This document shows, one piece after another, positions 1-8,861 of a stretch of 64,000 nt of DNA (the first letter of the stretch is position 1; each line of letters begins with the position of its first letter). Below the pieces are notes generated by a model. It saw nothing but the letters and a program-made list of their open reading frames with translations, did no database searches and was not told the DNA's origin. Origin of the DNA: Haladaptatus salinisoli. GTDB taxonomy: Archaea > Halobacteriota > Halobacteria > Halobacteriales > Haladaptataceae. A program made the position numbers and the translations under genes. The stretch covers positions 62,001 to 126,000 of the forward strand of contig NZ_CP085331.1 in NCBI RefSeq assembly GCF_020614375.1. The letters are read 5' to 3'.

Positions 1-2423
1 AACCGTACTGGATCGGTACCGGTGCACGGAAAGGTACCGAAGCGGGGATTCACGAGGATGTGTTCAAGCGCCACGTATTCGTCCCCGGGTCGACAGGATA
101 CGGGAAGACAACGCTGCTAAAGAATCTTTTCCGGCAGATGATGGACCGCGGTGTCGGTGGGATGTTCTACGATCCGAAGGGTGACGATGCCGAAGACGTC
201 GTTTCACTCATTCCCGAGGGACGCGAGGACGACGTGATCTACATCGAACTTGGAGGGAACCGCGACAAACAGGTCGGTTTCAACTTCCTCGAAGTCCCGT
301 CGAGTGCCGACCCGGACACGCCAGCGTACAAAGAGGCGGTCGAAGCACTGGCCGACGACCTAGAGGCGCTCATATCCCTCGCTGGTGGTGAAGAGGACTA
401 CTGGGGACCACGGATGAAACGAGTCGTCCGGAACATGGTGCGCGGGATGGCAAAAGCGGGCTACGATTGCACGCTGCTCGATATGTACTTCGCGCTCGTC
501 AGTCAGGAACGCCGCGAGCAGTATGCACAGATGCTCGAGGACGAACGAATTGACTGGATTGTCGAATACGCCCGTGAGCAACTGGCGGACATGGAGGATT
601 CGGACCTCGAACCCCTGGTTGGACGGCTCCAACAGTGGATCGAGAACCCGATCACTCGCGAACTTGTGTCCTATCCAAAGTCGACGTTCTCCGTCGAGGA
701 CGCCATCCGAGAGGGGAAAATCATCGTCGTCGAGGACAACACAACCTCCGAGACGGTGGGGACGATGGTCGCAACTGCGTTGATTCGGCGTATCTGGGTG
801 GCCGTTCGCGAACAGTCACGGATGGGTGAGAAGCCGCCGATGTTCTACTCCATTCTCGACGAGTTTGACAAGATCATCTCGTCTAACTCGAATATCGCCC
901 GCATTCTGTCGTTGGCACGATCGAAGAATCTCTCCATCATCGGGGCTTGCCAGGACCTGTCGAATCAGTTGGACGGCAAAGAGCAGATCCAGAACGCTAT
1001 TCTCGGTCAGTGTGGGACGATTCTCAATTTCAATCCACAGCGACCGGGAGAGGCACGTCTCATGGCGAAACGCCACAGTGAGGATATCGGCCAACAGGAC
1101 TTGGCCAACCTCGGCAAGTACCAACTCTATATGCGGACGAGCAACGAGCACGGTGAGCCGACGAAGACCTACAAGGTCGGCACGTTCCCTCCGATCGATG
1201 AGGTCGAGGACGTCGCCCGGACAGACGAAGACAGAGAGGCACTCATCGAACGGTCGCTCGAACAGTACGGTGGTGACCGCCGGACGAGCGAGGAACAGAA
1301 GCGTGATTCGAAGTTCTATGACTACGATGGAACTGACGACGACTACGAACTTACGGAAGAACGCGAGACGCTAATCCTCAAAGCAGCCTACGACATTGCA
1401 CTCACTGACGACGAGAACACGGATGGTTACGTCCTCGACGAACTCATCTGGGAACAGGCGAAAGACTGGATGGGATTCGACACGCTCCGCGGCACACAGT
1501 TCTGGGGCATGGTCGACTACATCCCAGACACGCGATTAGACCGAAGCGAACGCGACGGGAACATGTACCTCAAATGTACGCCGGAAGGCCGGGCGTTCTT
1601 CCTCGCAACGGGCGTGTCCTCGACCTCGGGCAAGGGCAACCATCGCGAACTCCTGAAAGACGCCTACGACCCGCTCACCCGTGCTGGATTGGATGTTCGT
1701 CTCCCTATCCAGACGGGAGAGGAAGCCGCCGATGGCATCGCAAAGGTACCGTTCAAGACGACCGTCTCACTTCGGAACGCCGACGAAGTGCGTGCACAGC
1801 TCGAAGACGAGTATCCTATCTTGTTCGAACTCACCGACGGGGAGGACATCGCCCTCGAATCCGAGTCATCGACTGGCAAAACGCAACCCTCACAGACACT
1901 CGTCAACCTCGGCAAAGCCATCGGGAACGGCCAAAAGTGCATGTTCTTGTGTCGGGAGAAGACAGCAAATACTGTAGAGGGAACACTCACCGATCCGCCA
2001 TTCAAGGCGAAAGATGGGTCGTTCTACAACCATAGCGGTCACCCAGTGCGAATCAACGGCACCACGTTCCCCCGCCCGGATGAGATGACCGAGACGGTCT
2101 GGCGCAAACAGGGCGATCAGTACGTCCTCGAAGACCAGGATGGACGTGTCTATGCCCGCTTTGATTCGCGCGACGCCATCTTTACAGACGCAAACCCCTA
2201 CCCCGAACGGCGATTAGACGGGGATGGAACAGGCTGTATCACGAAGCCTGTGATTCCCGGCGAGTGGTCGAGCGACGACTACGAGATCCTTATCATTCCC
2301 GAAGACGCCGAGACGCCGCAGGATATCCTCGTCCGTCGTGAAGGTGAGGACATACTGTTGGTTGAGTTGCACCGTGCGGAAAAGGACTCGTCGTCGTTCG
2401 CTGAGCGGTTAGACGCGATCTGA
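1..2423 (+). CDS. TraG/VirD4/HerA-like conjugation ATPase, 5'-partial
   Basis: The reading frame is open from the left window edge (codons from base 3) to the stop at 2421-2423, so the start lies outside; a GTG at base 60 is only an internal candidate. Just after it comes a Walker A motif (GSTGYGKTT) and about 250 residues later a Walker B-type stretch (ILDEFDKI), the layout of FtsK/HerA/VirD4-type P-loop ATPases that pump DNA during conjugation. The C-terminal roughly 300 residues are acidic and not recognised. Such coupling-protein-like ATPases are typical of haloarchaeal plasmids and integrative elements. The family assignment is firm; the role in DNA transfer is inferred from the family. 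Confidence 0.8.
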   Translation, partial: PYWIGTGARKGTEAGIHEDVFKRHVFVPGSTGYGKTTLLKNLFRQMMDRGVGGMFYDPKGDDAEDVVSLIPEGREDDVIYIELGGNRDKQVGFNFLEVPSSADPDTPAYKEAVEALADDLEALISLAGGEEDYWGPRMKRVVRNMVRGMAKAGYDCTLLDMYFALVSQERREQYAQMLEDERIDWIVEYAREQLADMEDSDLEPLVGRLQQWIENPITRELVSYPKSTFSVEDAIREGKIIVVEDNTTSETVGTMVATALIRRIWVAVREQSRMGEKPPMFYSILDEFDKIISSNSNIARILSLARSKNLSIIGACQDLSNQLDGKEQIQNAILGQCGTILNFNPQRPGEARLMAKRHSEDIGQQDLANLGKYQLYMRTSNEHGEPTKTYKVGTFPPIDEVEDVARTDEDREALIERSLEQYGGDRRTSEEQKRDSKFYDYDGTDDDYELTEERETLILKAAYDIALTDDENTDGYVLDELIWEQAKDWMGFDTLRGTQFWGMVDYIPDTRLDRSERDGNMYLKCTPEGRAFFLATGVSSTSGKGNHRELLKDAYDPLTRAGLDVRLPIQTGEEAADGIAKVPFKTTVSLRNADEVRAQLEDEYPILFELTDGEDIALESESSTGKTQPSQTLVNLGKAIGNGQKCMFLCREKTANTVEGTLTDPPFKAKDGSFYNHSGHPVRINGTTFPRPDEMTETVWRKQGDQYVLEDQDGRVYARFDSRDAIFTDANPYPERRLDGDGTGCITKPVIPGEWSSDDYEILIIPEDAETPQDILVRREGEDILLVELHRAEKDSSSFAERLDAI

Positions 2424-2475
2424 GAGCGGAAGTAGAGGCGGCACACCCGGTGATTAAAGGACGCAGAATCTTGCG

Positions 2476-2625
2476 TTGCTAGTTACGGACCTCGTCAAGC
2501 TGGCAGAAAAGGTGACCGAGCTGAGTGACTCCGGTGGCTATGCGCCAGGCATGAGCTTCTGGCCGATGCACGAGAAGAGAACCGAAACGGCCGAGAAGGC
2601 TTTCGAGAAGTTCCACTACCGCAGG
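2476..2625 (+). pseudogene. possible gene remnant
   Basis: Downstream of the ATPase a forward frame reads like real coding sequence for about 45 residues (it contains TDLVKLAEKVTELSD and MSFWPMHEKRTETAEKAFE). It then runs on antisense to the acidic small gene at 2626-2865, where the composition stops looking coding. No ATG is present near the beginning; a TTG at 2476 opens the frame. It may be the tail or middle of a truncated plasmid gene. Not recognised. Confidence 0.25.
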
Positions 2626-2865
2626 TTATGTCCGAGACATGCCGAGTACCGTATCCCAGACTCTCTCTGTCGCAACGTACTCACCGTCCTGCTCTTCGAT
2701 GTACTCTTCGGCAAGAGCCTCGGCTATCGCGTCATCGAGATCGCCGTCAAAGCGGCTATAGTGGCTTGCAATCACACCAATGTGGGGGCGATCAATTGTC
2801 GCTCGGTTTTGCCCGTTCGTATTATGCTCGATAATTCGGGCGATGATTGCAGCATTTTCGCTCAT
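2626..2865 (-). CDS. hypothetical acidic protein, 79 aa
   Basis: This 79-residue frame has the acidic composition expected of a haloarchaeal protein, with a run such as DGDLDDAIAEALAEEYIEEQDGE, and starts at an ATG. It has no transmembrane segment, signal peptide or metal-binding motif. The opposite frame over the same bases is rich in Arg/Cys/His and much less plausible. I do not recognise a family. Its neighbours are the ATPase at the left edge and the GGGP-synthase-like gene on the same strand, and they give no clue to function. Confidence 0.5.
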   Translation of the reverse strand: MSENAAIIARIIEHNTNGQNRATIDRPHIGVIASHYSRFDGDLDDAIAEALAEEYIEEQDGEYVATERVWDTVLGMSRT

Positions 2866-2999
2866 ACTTACTGGTTGTGCTTGAACGGGTTAAATCGGTG
2901 GACGATAGTTGTTAGCAGCTCATACTAACCGACGAGCGACTAATTGCAGACTCACACTCTCGATTTCCTCAATCCCCGCAGTGATCGTAGAGGGCACGA

Positions 3000-3710
3000 T
3001 TATGACTTATGCTGCGCATCCGTTACTCCGCGAACGGTTTCCGCGACCGCCTCGATGCCGGCCTCGTGAAGTACATCGCCGACAATAACTGTATCTGCGA
3101 CACTTGCCATCTCGTAGGCCGAGTCATAGTCGTGAATCCCACCTCCATAGAAGAGCCGCGCTGATGAGAGCGTATCTCGTGCCGCAGCCACGATAGTTGG
3201 ATCGCCGAGAGTGCCGGAATACTCGAGGTAGACGATCTCCTGGCCAAGGATGTGTTCTGCGAGTTCAGCATAGGCAACGACGTCATCCCTGTCGAGATCA
3301 CAGTTGGCCTGCGTGTACGTCGCTACTGACGATGCTGGATTGAGGACAATATATGCTTCAGTCTGAATGTATTCCCAATTAATGTCCATCGAGCGCACCC
3401 ACTCCTGATGGGCCCCCACCATCCACATACGGTCGCCGGTGTTCAGTACGATGGGAATGAGGTACCCAGAGAGGCCATGCCTGTAGAACTCTGTGGGTTG
3501 GTAGGTCGGTTCGACAAAGATGGGGATCTCGACAGAAGCGAGTGCAGTAACGAGCTGCTGGACGCGCTTCTCCGTGACATTCGTGGTACCGCCAATAATG
3601 ATCGCGTCTGTGCCTGTGTCAGCGATTGCTGCATACGAGTCCTCGCGATGAAGTGGTTTCTCCGGATCCACTTTCGTCACGTGAGTCCACCGCTGCCATG
3701 CCGTCGCCAT
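3000..3710 (-). CDS. geranylgeranylglyceryl phosphate synthase-like protein (PcrB/GGGPS family)
   Basis: The protein matches the archaeal (S)-3-O-geranylgeranylglyceryl phosphate synthase family, which joins sn-glycerol-1-phosphate to geranylgeranyl diphosphate in ether-lipid synthesis. Visible family motifs are AIIIGGTTNVTE near the N terminus, YLIPIVLNTGD, EAYIVLNP, YLEYSGTLGDP, FYGGGIHDYDSA and VIVGDVLHEAG, which build the TIM-barrel phosphate-binding loops. The start is set at the ATG before ATAWQRWTHVTKVDP, where homologues begin; the 36 codons upstream are basic and unlike the family. At 236 residues the length is normal. In accessory DNA it is probably a second copy beside a chromosomal housekeeping enzyme (inference). 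Confidence 0.8.
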   Translation of the reverse strand: MATAWQRWTHVTKVDPEKPLHREDSYAAIADTGTDAIIIGGTTNVTEKRVQQLVTALASVEIPIFVEPTYQPTEFYRHGLSGYLIPIVLNTGDRMWMVGAHQEWVRSMDINWEYIQTEAYIVLNPASSVATYTQANCDLDRDDVVAYAELAEHILGQEIVYLEYSGTLGDPTIVAAARDTLSSARLFYGGGIHDYDSAYEMASVADTVIVGDVLHEAGIEAVAETVRGVTDAQHKS

Positions 3711-4068
3711 AACGTCTCTAGTTCTATGAGACGCAAGTCGTTTGCTCTTGAGAGGGGATAAATTGACAATCGAGAAGCGTATTGACGACTCACCGATATG
3801 GGGCTCAAAACACTCCAAATAGAAGGAAGTAATCAGTAAGCAGGAACATTCCGTATCGCGATCGTGGATACGTTGCCAGTTTCAGACATCAAAGGATAGA
3901 CGCTGTAAACTACCGTGTCCTCACCGAAATCCCTTGGAGAGCTATCTTGACAGATGATTATTCTTCCAAGAAAGTGGATTTCCAGTCCTGCTGAACTGAC
4001 AGTCCCGACATTAGCTTGCGATCGATTTGAGTTCTCTTTCCGTAAACCTTCACTTGTCGGAAGTCAAA

Positions 4069-4275
4069 CTATCTGTCGCTCGAACCCGGAGAAAGAGTTC
4101 TTTCAGTTCCATGGACAGTCAGGTCATAGTCAGTGGCAATATCAGCTAATGGTTCGGTCAGTGATCGCTGGGAGACGACAACTTTGGCCGAACAGCTAGG
4201 ACATGTTGCCTTCTGCAACTCTCCGCTGTATTCCCAAACGTAGTTGCAGTGGTGACAGCTGAGTGCCTGGCTCAC
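4069..4275 (-). CDS. small double-CxxC zinc-ribbon protein
   Basis: A 68-residue protein with two knuckles, CHHC near residue 7 and CPSC near residue 25, spaced as in a rubredoxin-like zinc ribbon that would bind one Zn ion. The rest is short and polar and ends in SPGSSDR. Haloarchaea encode many such mini-proteins; some have roles in growth or motility, but none can be assigned here. It stands alone between the GGGPS-like gene and phoD, both on the same strand but separated by more than 250 bases. Confidence 0.65.
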   Translation of the reverse strand: MSQALSCHHCNYVWEYSGELQKATCPSCSAKVVVSQRSLTEPLADIATDYDLTVHGTERTLSPGSSDR

Positions 4276-4578
4276 GTTACGTAGTAGCGATGGTTGTGAT
4301 AACTTTGTATTTAATTGTTGATTTCTGAGGCGTTCGCCGAAAGCGGTGAGAATGATTGTTTATGAGTGCTCTTTAATTGTCCAACTGGTATCGAGGTCAC
4401 AGTCCGCCTACGTGTATATGTGGCGACTGTTGACGTCGGATTGAGGACGACTAGGAGAGAAAAACTTTGGTTAGCTTCTTGCCCTTATTGCTTCATCACT
4501 TCTCGCACCAGCAGAGCCGTTCGTACATACTGTCGAAGTGAGTGGAGATGACAATAAAAGAGATTCAAGGAAGTATGA
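4276..4578. other. gene-free stretch
   Basis: Between the zinc-ribbon gene and phoD I see no credible reading frame, hairpin-plus-T-tract or repeat. A 61-codon forward frame here (4366-4551) is Arg/Cys/Thr-rich and not acidic, so it was not called. Confidence 0.4.
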
Positions 4579-6183
4579 TTAACGCTCCTGTAGACCAGGG
4601 TTCCCGTCTTTGACGACGAAACTCGCGTCCGTATGGATTGGTGCTCCAGGATCAGTTACGTAGGGGACGACCTGGTAGTCAGTCTGCCACTGATCAGGTG
4701 TGAGTGTACAGCGGACGTAGCCGCGTTGGGCGTTGTGGTACTTGATGTGCTCATTTTCAGCTAGAATCCGCCTGCCGAAATCATCCATCTCAGTACCGTT
4801 CTTGCCGGAACTGATAGACGTTCCAATAAATTCGGTGCCGATCGTGGCGGAATCTGGATCGTCGAAGTCTTTTTTGAGATTATTCGCAAAGTTGCGGTGG
4901 AAGTCGCCAGTGATGACGACTGGATTTCGAACCTCTTGCTCGAAGGTCGTCAGGACACGATCACGATCCGCGATGTAGCCATCCCACTTATCCATGCTCA
5001 ACGCTTCTTCAGGTCCCCGTTCAAAGTCCATCTCGGCCATGAGCACCTGATTGGCAATGATATCCCACGTGGCAGTGGAATTTCCAAGGTTATCCAATAG
5101 CCACTCTTCCTGTGCATCCCCAAGTATGGTGCGGGATGGATCGAGACGTTCCTTGCAATCCTTTTTGGCTCCACCTCCACATGCTTGATCGCTCCGGTAC
5201 TGCCGCGTGTCGAGGATATTGAATTCGGCGAGGTCGCCGAAGGTGAAGTTTCGATACACCGGCATGTCTGGCCCATCGGGCATACGCGAAGGACGCAACG
5301 GCATATGCTCGAAATAAGCCTGCAATCCGTTGGCACGCCGTTGTAAGAATTCTCTGACGGATTGTTTATCTGGATCCTGCGGATCCTCATCAGCCCAATT
5401 ATTATCTACTTCATGATCATCAAATGTAACGATCCACGGTGCGCTCGCGTGAGCAGCTTGCAGATTGGGATCTGATTTATAGAGACCGTATTGGAGTCGG
5501 TACCGATCCAACGTTTTCGGTTCGGTTCGATATACCTGGGGGACAGAGGTGTTGCGTTCACCGCCGTTCGGACCGATGCCGTACTCGTAGATATAATCTC
5601 CAAGATGGATAATCAAATCCAGCTCGTCATCAGCCATATACTTATAGGCCGTGTAGAAGCCATTATACCATGCCTGGCACGAGGCGAACGCGAATGAAAA
5701 CTCGTCAAGTCTGGCATTAGGGGCTGGTGCAGTCTTTGTCCGGCCGACTGAGCTCTGTCTACCGCCAGTTCTGAATTGATAGTAGTACTCCGTATTGGAT
5801 TCGAGTCCCGTCACATCAACGTGAACCGAATGGGCGTGTTCCGGTTGAGCGAATACCTCCCCAGTCTGCACGATTTCACGCATATCCTCATCGGCCGCCA
5901 CGGTCCACTGGACGGGAACTCGTCGATCAGGCATTCCACCGCCTCGCTTGAACGGCTCTGGGACGAGGCGAGTCCACAGGATGACTGAATCAGGGAGCGG
6001 GTCGCCTGAAGCAACTCCCAATGAGAAGGGATCGCTCGTGAAACGCCCTTGGTCGTCCATCGCTGCTGTCGCGTGACCCGCTGTCCCAACAGCTGCCAAT
6101 GTTGCCGCTCCGCCAGTTCGCTGGAGGAATCGTCGTCGACTATGTGCGCTTGGATCTGGGATTTCTGGATTTTCTAAATCCAT
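4579..6183 (-). CDS. phoD: PhoD-family alkaline phosphatase, Tat-exported
   Basis: The 534-residue protein begins with a twin-arginine signal (SRRRFLQRTGG at residues 15-25) followed by an Ala/Gly-rich hydrophobic stretch, so it should be exported folded, as most haloarchaeal exoenzymes are. A PhoD N-terminal beta domain is followed by the metallophosphatase domain with ASCQAWYNGF, LIIHLGDYIYEYG, TFDDHEVDNNW and VITGDFHRNF, which carry the metal ligands of PhoD phosphomonoesterase/phosphodiesterases. The enzyme would release phosphate from organic phosphate esters outside the cell. It is monocistronic, with a long AT-rich upstream region. No frameshift is seen and the length is normal for the family. 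Confidence 0.93.
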   Translation of the reverse strand: MDLENPEIPDPSAHSRRRFLQRTGGAATLAAVGTAGHATAAMDDQGRFTSDPFSLGVASGDPLPDSVILWTRLVPEPFKRGGGMPDRRVPVQWTVAADEDMREIVQTGEVFAQPEHAHSVHVDVTGLESNTEYYYQFRTGGRQSSVGRTKTAPAPNARLDEFSFAFASCQAWYNGFYTAYKYMADDELDLIIHLGDYIYEYGIGPNGGERNTSVPQVYRTEPKTLDRYRLQYGLYKSDPNLQAAHASAPWIVTFDDHEVDNNWADEDPQDPDKQSVREFLQRRANGLQAYFEHMPLRPSRMPDGPDMPVYRNFTFGDLAEFNILDTRQYRSDQACGGGAKKDCKERLDPSRTILGDAQEEWLLDNLGNSTATWDIIANQVLMAEMDFERGPEEALSMDKWDGYIADRDRVLTTFEQEVRNPVVITGDFHRNFANNLKKDFDDPDSATIGTEFIGTSISSGKNGTEMDDFGRRILAENEHIKYHNAQRGYVRCTLTPDQWQTDYQVVPYVTDPGAPIHTDASFVVKDGNPGLQER

Positions 6184-6578
6184 GCGATTGACTCATTCCA
6201 AGAGTTTAAAATAAGAATTTATAGTTTTGATATATCGGAATATAGGTAGTTATATATCCATATAAGTATTATTGGATATCTAAATAGCTTAACTTACTAA
6301 GGCCCATTTATTAGATGATAAACTTCATAAATTATAACATTCGGAATAGATTCTTCAGTATGTTTCGATTGTCGTAGTCGAAGTAACTACATCCAAGTCA
6401 CTCTTCACGAAGGAGATTAAGGGGCCAAAATTGACAACAAGAAACATCGTCTGAGCGATTGCGCTGGTGTTTTACCTCAGAGAAGAAGTCGGCAGAGACG
6501 ACTCTCGCCGACATGGAAGATCAAGAATCTCCCCTACAATGCTTCTCTGAACAGTCGCCCAATCGCTGACGGCTCGTT
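6184..6578. other. AT-rich intergenic region upstream of phoD
   Basis: About 400 bases, markedly AT-rich around 6200-6350, without a credible frame. It should contain the phoD promoter (several A/T-only runs within 60 bases of the phoD ATG could be TATA boxes), but no specific operator can be picked out by eye. The right part grades into the integrase remnant. Confidence 0.4.
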
Positions 6579-6872
6579 CTACTCCCGAGTTGCGTGCGCT
6601 CTCCGACGACAAGAAGGGTTAGCAGAAGCGGTGACACTCTCCCAGATGTCCTTGCCGTTCGTGACTTCGAGTTCGTAGTGGCGACCGTCGTCCATTCGTG
6701 AGATGTCCGAAGGTGTGACGCCGAGAACTTCGGTGACGCGCAAGCCACAGTCACCCATCAACCGAATGGCAATCTCGTGTTCGAACGAGTCCGCGGCGCG
6801 CGGAATGGCGCGATACTCCTCCCGACTGAGCCAGACATTGAACGTCCCGTCTTTGTTCCGTTCCGTCCTCAT
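6579..6872 (-). pseudogene. N-terminal fragment of a tyrosine-type integrase (intN remnant)
   Basis: The first 75 or so residues match the start of haloarchaeal tyrosine recombinases: MRTERNKDGTFNVWLSREEY, then EHEIAIRLMGDCGLRVTEVL and SRMDDGRHYELEV, i.e. the beginning of the catalytic domain with the box-I arginine (GLRVTEVL). After NGKD the frame loses similarity and stops 21 residues later, so the middle and the C-terminal catalytic half (HxxR, Tyr) are missing. A matching C-terminal piece lies on the same strand at 16227-16440. The product cannot be active. Confidence 0.7.
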
Positions 6873-7071
6873 TGCGTGTTATTCTTAACTTTCATGCAAT
6901 ATATTGGTTTGAGACGGCGCAATCGAGAAGTTAAATCGCGTGATTTCGGGCGTTTCACGGGTTGAGAAACAATTGAGTTGCACGTTTATGGATAAACACG
7001 AAATTGAGCTATCCACGCGTTTCGACCCCTCATAGGGACTGGGGCTAGTATTATCTACTAACTCTGTTCAG

Positions 7072-7115
7072 TCCCACGAGAGGGAAGATAGTGGGAAAAA
7101 CTCTTATCGTCCCAC
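7072..7115. promoter_or_regulatory. candidate vapBC promoter/operator
   Basis: TCCCAC occurs at 7072-7077 and 7110-7115, and its complement GTGGGA at 7091-7096, all within the 60 bases upstream of the antitoxin ATG and around a TATA-like ACTCTTAT (7100-7107). Repeated inverted half-sites next to the promoter are what an autorepressing AbrB-type antitoxin would bind. This is inferred from layout only. Confidence 0.4.
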
Positions 7116-7130
7116 GGCCTACGATGATCT

Positions 7131-7379
7131 ATGACCACGAAGACCGACGAGCGGGGACGATTATATCTCTCGAAGGATCTCCGAGCACGATACGGCGAAC
7201 GATTCCATGTCGTCGAGTATCAGGACCGAATCGAACTCATCCCCGTTGACGAGGATCCACTCGAGGGGCTTCGTGAAGCGGTCGGTGATGCTTTTGAGGA
7301 CAAATCCGTTGACGAACTCCGACAGGAGGCGCGTGATCAAGCCGTCGAAGACGCGGAGAATGATGTTCGTCGAGACTGA
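7131..7379 (+). CDS. vapB: VapB-type antitoxin (AbrB/SpoVT swapped-hairpin)
   Basis: The 82-residue protein opens with the AbrB-like DNA-binding fold (TDERGRLYLSKDLRARYG, then FHVVEYQDRIELIPV) and ends in an acidic helical tail (SVDELRQEARDQAVEDAENDVRRD) that would wrap the toxin. Its 3' end overlaps the start of the PIN-domain gene, the classic arrangement of a VapBC operon with translational coupling. It should neutralise the toxin and repress its own promoter, which has TCCCAC/GTGGGA repeats just upstream. Confidence 0.85.
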   Translation: MTTKTDERGRLYLSKDLRARYGERFHVVEYQDRIELIPVDEDPLEGLREAVGDAFEDKSVDELRQEARDQAVEDAENDVRRD

Positions 7380-7752
7380 TTTTCTGCTCGCGCTCGCGAA
7401 AGACGACGATTGGTTACAAGAGCGCGCCGTCGCTGCCGTCGAGGAGTACGAGACGCTCGAAACATCACTCGTTGCGTTGGCGGAGTTTCTCGCTGTGAGC
7501 GACCGCTACGAGTTCGATCGCACGCGAGCAATGGCTGACTTGCTCGATATCGTCACGGTCACCGAGGAGGAAAAGCAAATCGCGTTGAAAGCCGCGAAGT
7601 ATCAAGACGAGGGGGGTGCGACCGCGTTCGATGCCGTCCATGCAGCGACAGTCGAGACAAAGCGACTCGGGATACTCGCGTCCGATCACATCTACGACGA
7701 TCTGGATATCGATCGCGTAGCCCTCGAGCCGCCTGAAGACAAGCGACCGTGA
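7363..7752 (+). CDS. vapC: VapC-type PIN-domain ribonuclease toxin
   Basis: Starting at the ATG that overlaps the end of vapB (an adjacent ATG at 7360 is the alternative), the frame gives a 129-residue PIN domain. Acidic metal ligands expected of the family are visible: Asp near residue 4 in VETDFLLAL, Glu in ALAEFLAVS, Asp in TAFDAVHAAT and Asp in LASDHIYDDL. PIN toxins of this type cleave RNA when freed from the antitoxin. The reading frame extends further upstream inside vapB, but that part is a shadow. Typical addiction module of plasmids and islands. Confidence 0.85.
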   Translation: MFVETDFLLALAKDDDWLQERAVAAVEEYETLETSLVALAEFLAVSDRYEFDRTRAMADLLDIVTVTEEEKQIALKAAKYQDEGGATAFDAVHAATVETKRLGILASDHIYDDLDIDRVALEPPEDKRP

Positions 7753-7760
7753 CTCGACGC

Positions 7761-7805
7761 GCATAGATTGAATTGGAAGTACCGGGGGTGTTCTACTTCC
7801 GCTTA
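7761..7805 (+). repeat. 45-bp dispersed repeat, copy A
   Basis: First of four copies sharing the pattern GCAnAGATnnATTCGGnGGTnCCG, a variable centre, then ACTTCCGCTTA. This one sits nine bases after the vapC stop. The other copies are at 15285-15329, 16141-16185 and 17368-17412, all on the same strand. Function unknown. Confidence 0.6.
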
Positions 7806-7965
7806 TGGTCTAAGCGGCAGTGGATATCACTCAATTGAGATTACATCCGTCTTTATCAGTCTTTTTCTTGACCCACTTTTACGATGGCACTCACTGCCTA
7901 TCCTTACTCTTTCCTCGTTTTTGGTGTGGGTGATCAGTATGCTAAACCCAGCGGGCTATGAGTGC

Positions 7966-8133
7966 CTAAAGATCGCGAGGTTGGACTGTTTTGCGGTCGT
8001 TTTCCTCGGCTCGCCGGGCGGCATTGTCGAGGACAGTCGCGACTTCGTCGTCGAGTGCATCATAGAAGTCACTCGCCACGTTCTTGTCGTCGAGTTGGTT
8101 TTTTACTGCGGCTTTGACAATCAAATCAGTCAT
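7966..8133 (-). CDS. DUF1931 histone-fold mini-protein, 55 aa
   Basis: A 55-codon gene begins MTDLIVKAAVKNQLDDKN, continues SDFYDALDDEVATVLDNAARR and ends DRKTVQPRDL. This is the pattern of the haloarchaeal DUF1931 family, whose members have a histone-like fold with the RKTVQPRDL end matching the last helix of archaeal histones (R-KTV-x-xDL). The ATG at 8131-8133 and the TAG at 7966-7968 fix the ends. It probably binds DNA or another histone-fold partner (inference from fold). It sits between vapC and the HalOD1 remnant, on the opposite strand. Confidence 0.85.
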   Translation of the reverse strand: MTDLIVKAAVKNQLDDKNVASDFYDALDDEVATVLDNAARRAEENDRKTVQPRDL

Positions 8134-8423
8134 ACAGGCGTCCAGACGGTATAATACTACAAAAAGTCACTGGTAAAAACAGCCTTGGCACAGCGATCAT
8201 CTGCGCGATTGCCGCGGCCAAAGGTGTCGATCCAGCCGAGGTGAAAGACCCTGTTTTGTACGAGTGCGTGGACGTCGACGCGCTCGAAGATTCCTTCTTC
8301 GGGCCCAGGGTCAGTGGTCAGATTCGTGATGGCGTTGGGAGCGTCGCGTTTCGCTACGACACCGATCGCATCGAGATCGCCAGTGATGGCTGGATTTCCG
8401 TCTCTGCAGTCGCGTTTGAGTAG
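8118..8423 (+). pseudogene. HalOD1-domain remnant without a usable start codon
   Basis: The forward frame reads SLGTAIICAIAAAKGVDPAEV, LYECVDVDALEDSFFGP, GSVAFRYDTDRIEIASDG, which is the HalOD1 output-domain pattern seen in four other proteins of this window. The frame is open only from 8118 and contains no ATG, GTG or TTG before the GTG at 8241, which would remove the first conserved helix. Either an ATA at 8151 or 8154 is used, or the 5' end has been lost; I favour a decaying copy. The upstream neighbour on the other strand is the DUF1931 gene. Confidence 0.55.
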
Positions 8424-8646
8424 CGGTGAGTAACAGGAAGTGGTCTTCAGATGGGCAACCTCAACGGTGGGAGTCTCGGATGTCGTGTATCGGGGGGGGT
8501 GTTTTCCACGTTTACTGAGAGCTGGGAAAAATACAGTGACCAGCACTCGTTCGGAGTGACCTGACAACTTAACCAAATCGGCCAGCGCCAGTGCTTCAGA
8601 GACAGCCGCCGACAGAGGAAAGGATCTGAGATGTTCATCATAGATC

Positions 8647-8847
8647 ATTGAGTATACGGTACGACTACAGGATGGTGCTGATCTTGAATTGACAGACGTG
8701 GGAGTATCAACCGATGATAATCGAATCGCGTTCTCAATCGATGGCCGGATCGGCAATATCGATGACGAACTCATGGCTGTATTTCGTGACACAACGCTGC
8801 GACCGGTGGCAATCACGTTTGAGGCCGACGATACCGACGCGGAGTAG
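8647..8847 (+). pseudogene. 66-residue paralogue of the small protein at 14209-14409, with ATT in place of ATG
   Basis: The frame aligns end to end, over exactly 66 codons, with the intact gene at 14209-14409. Shared blocks are YT(I/V)xLQDGA(E/D)LELT, (A/S)FS(V/I)(E/D)GRI and QL/RPVAITFEA. Where the paralogue has ATG this copy has ATT (8647-8649), and a TAG lies two codons upstream. The coding frame is otherwise undamaged, so either ATT is used as a very rare start or the gene has recently lost its start. Function unknown; it neighbours HalOD1 genes on both sides. Confidence 0.6.
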
Positions 8848-8861
8848 CTGCGTCGACAGAG

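Noticed and set aside
8157..8816. 219-codon minus-strand frame
   Set aside because: Ser/Arg/Thr-rich and not acidic; it lies opposite the recognisable HalOD1 and 66-residue frames, so it is a shadow.
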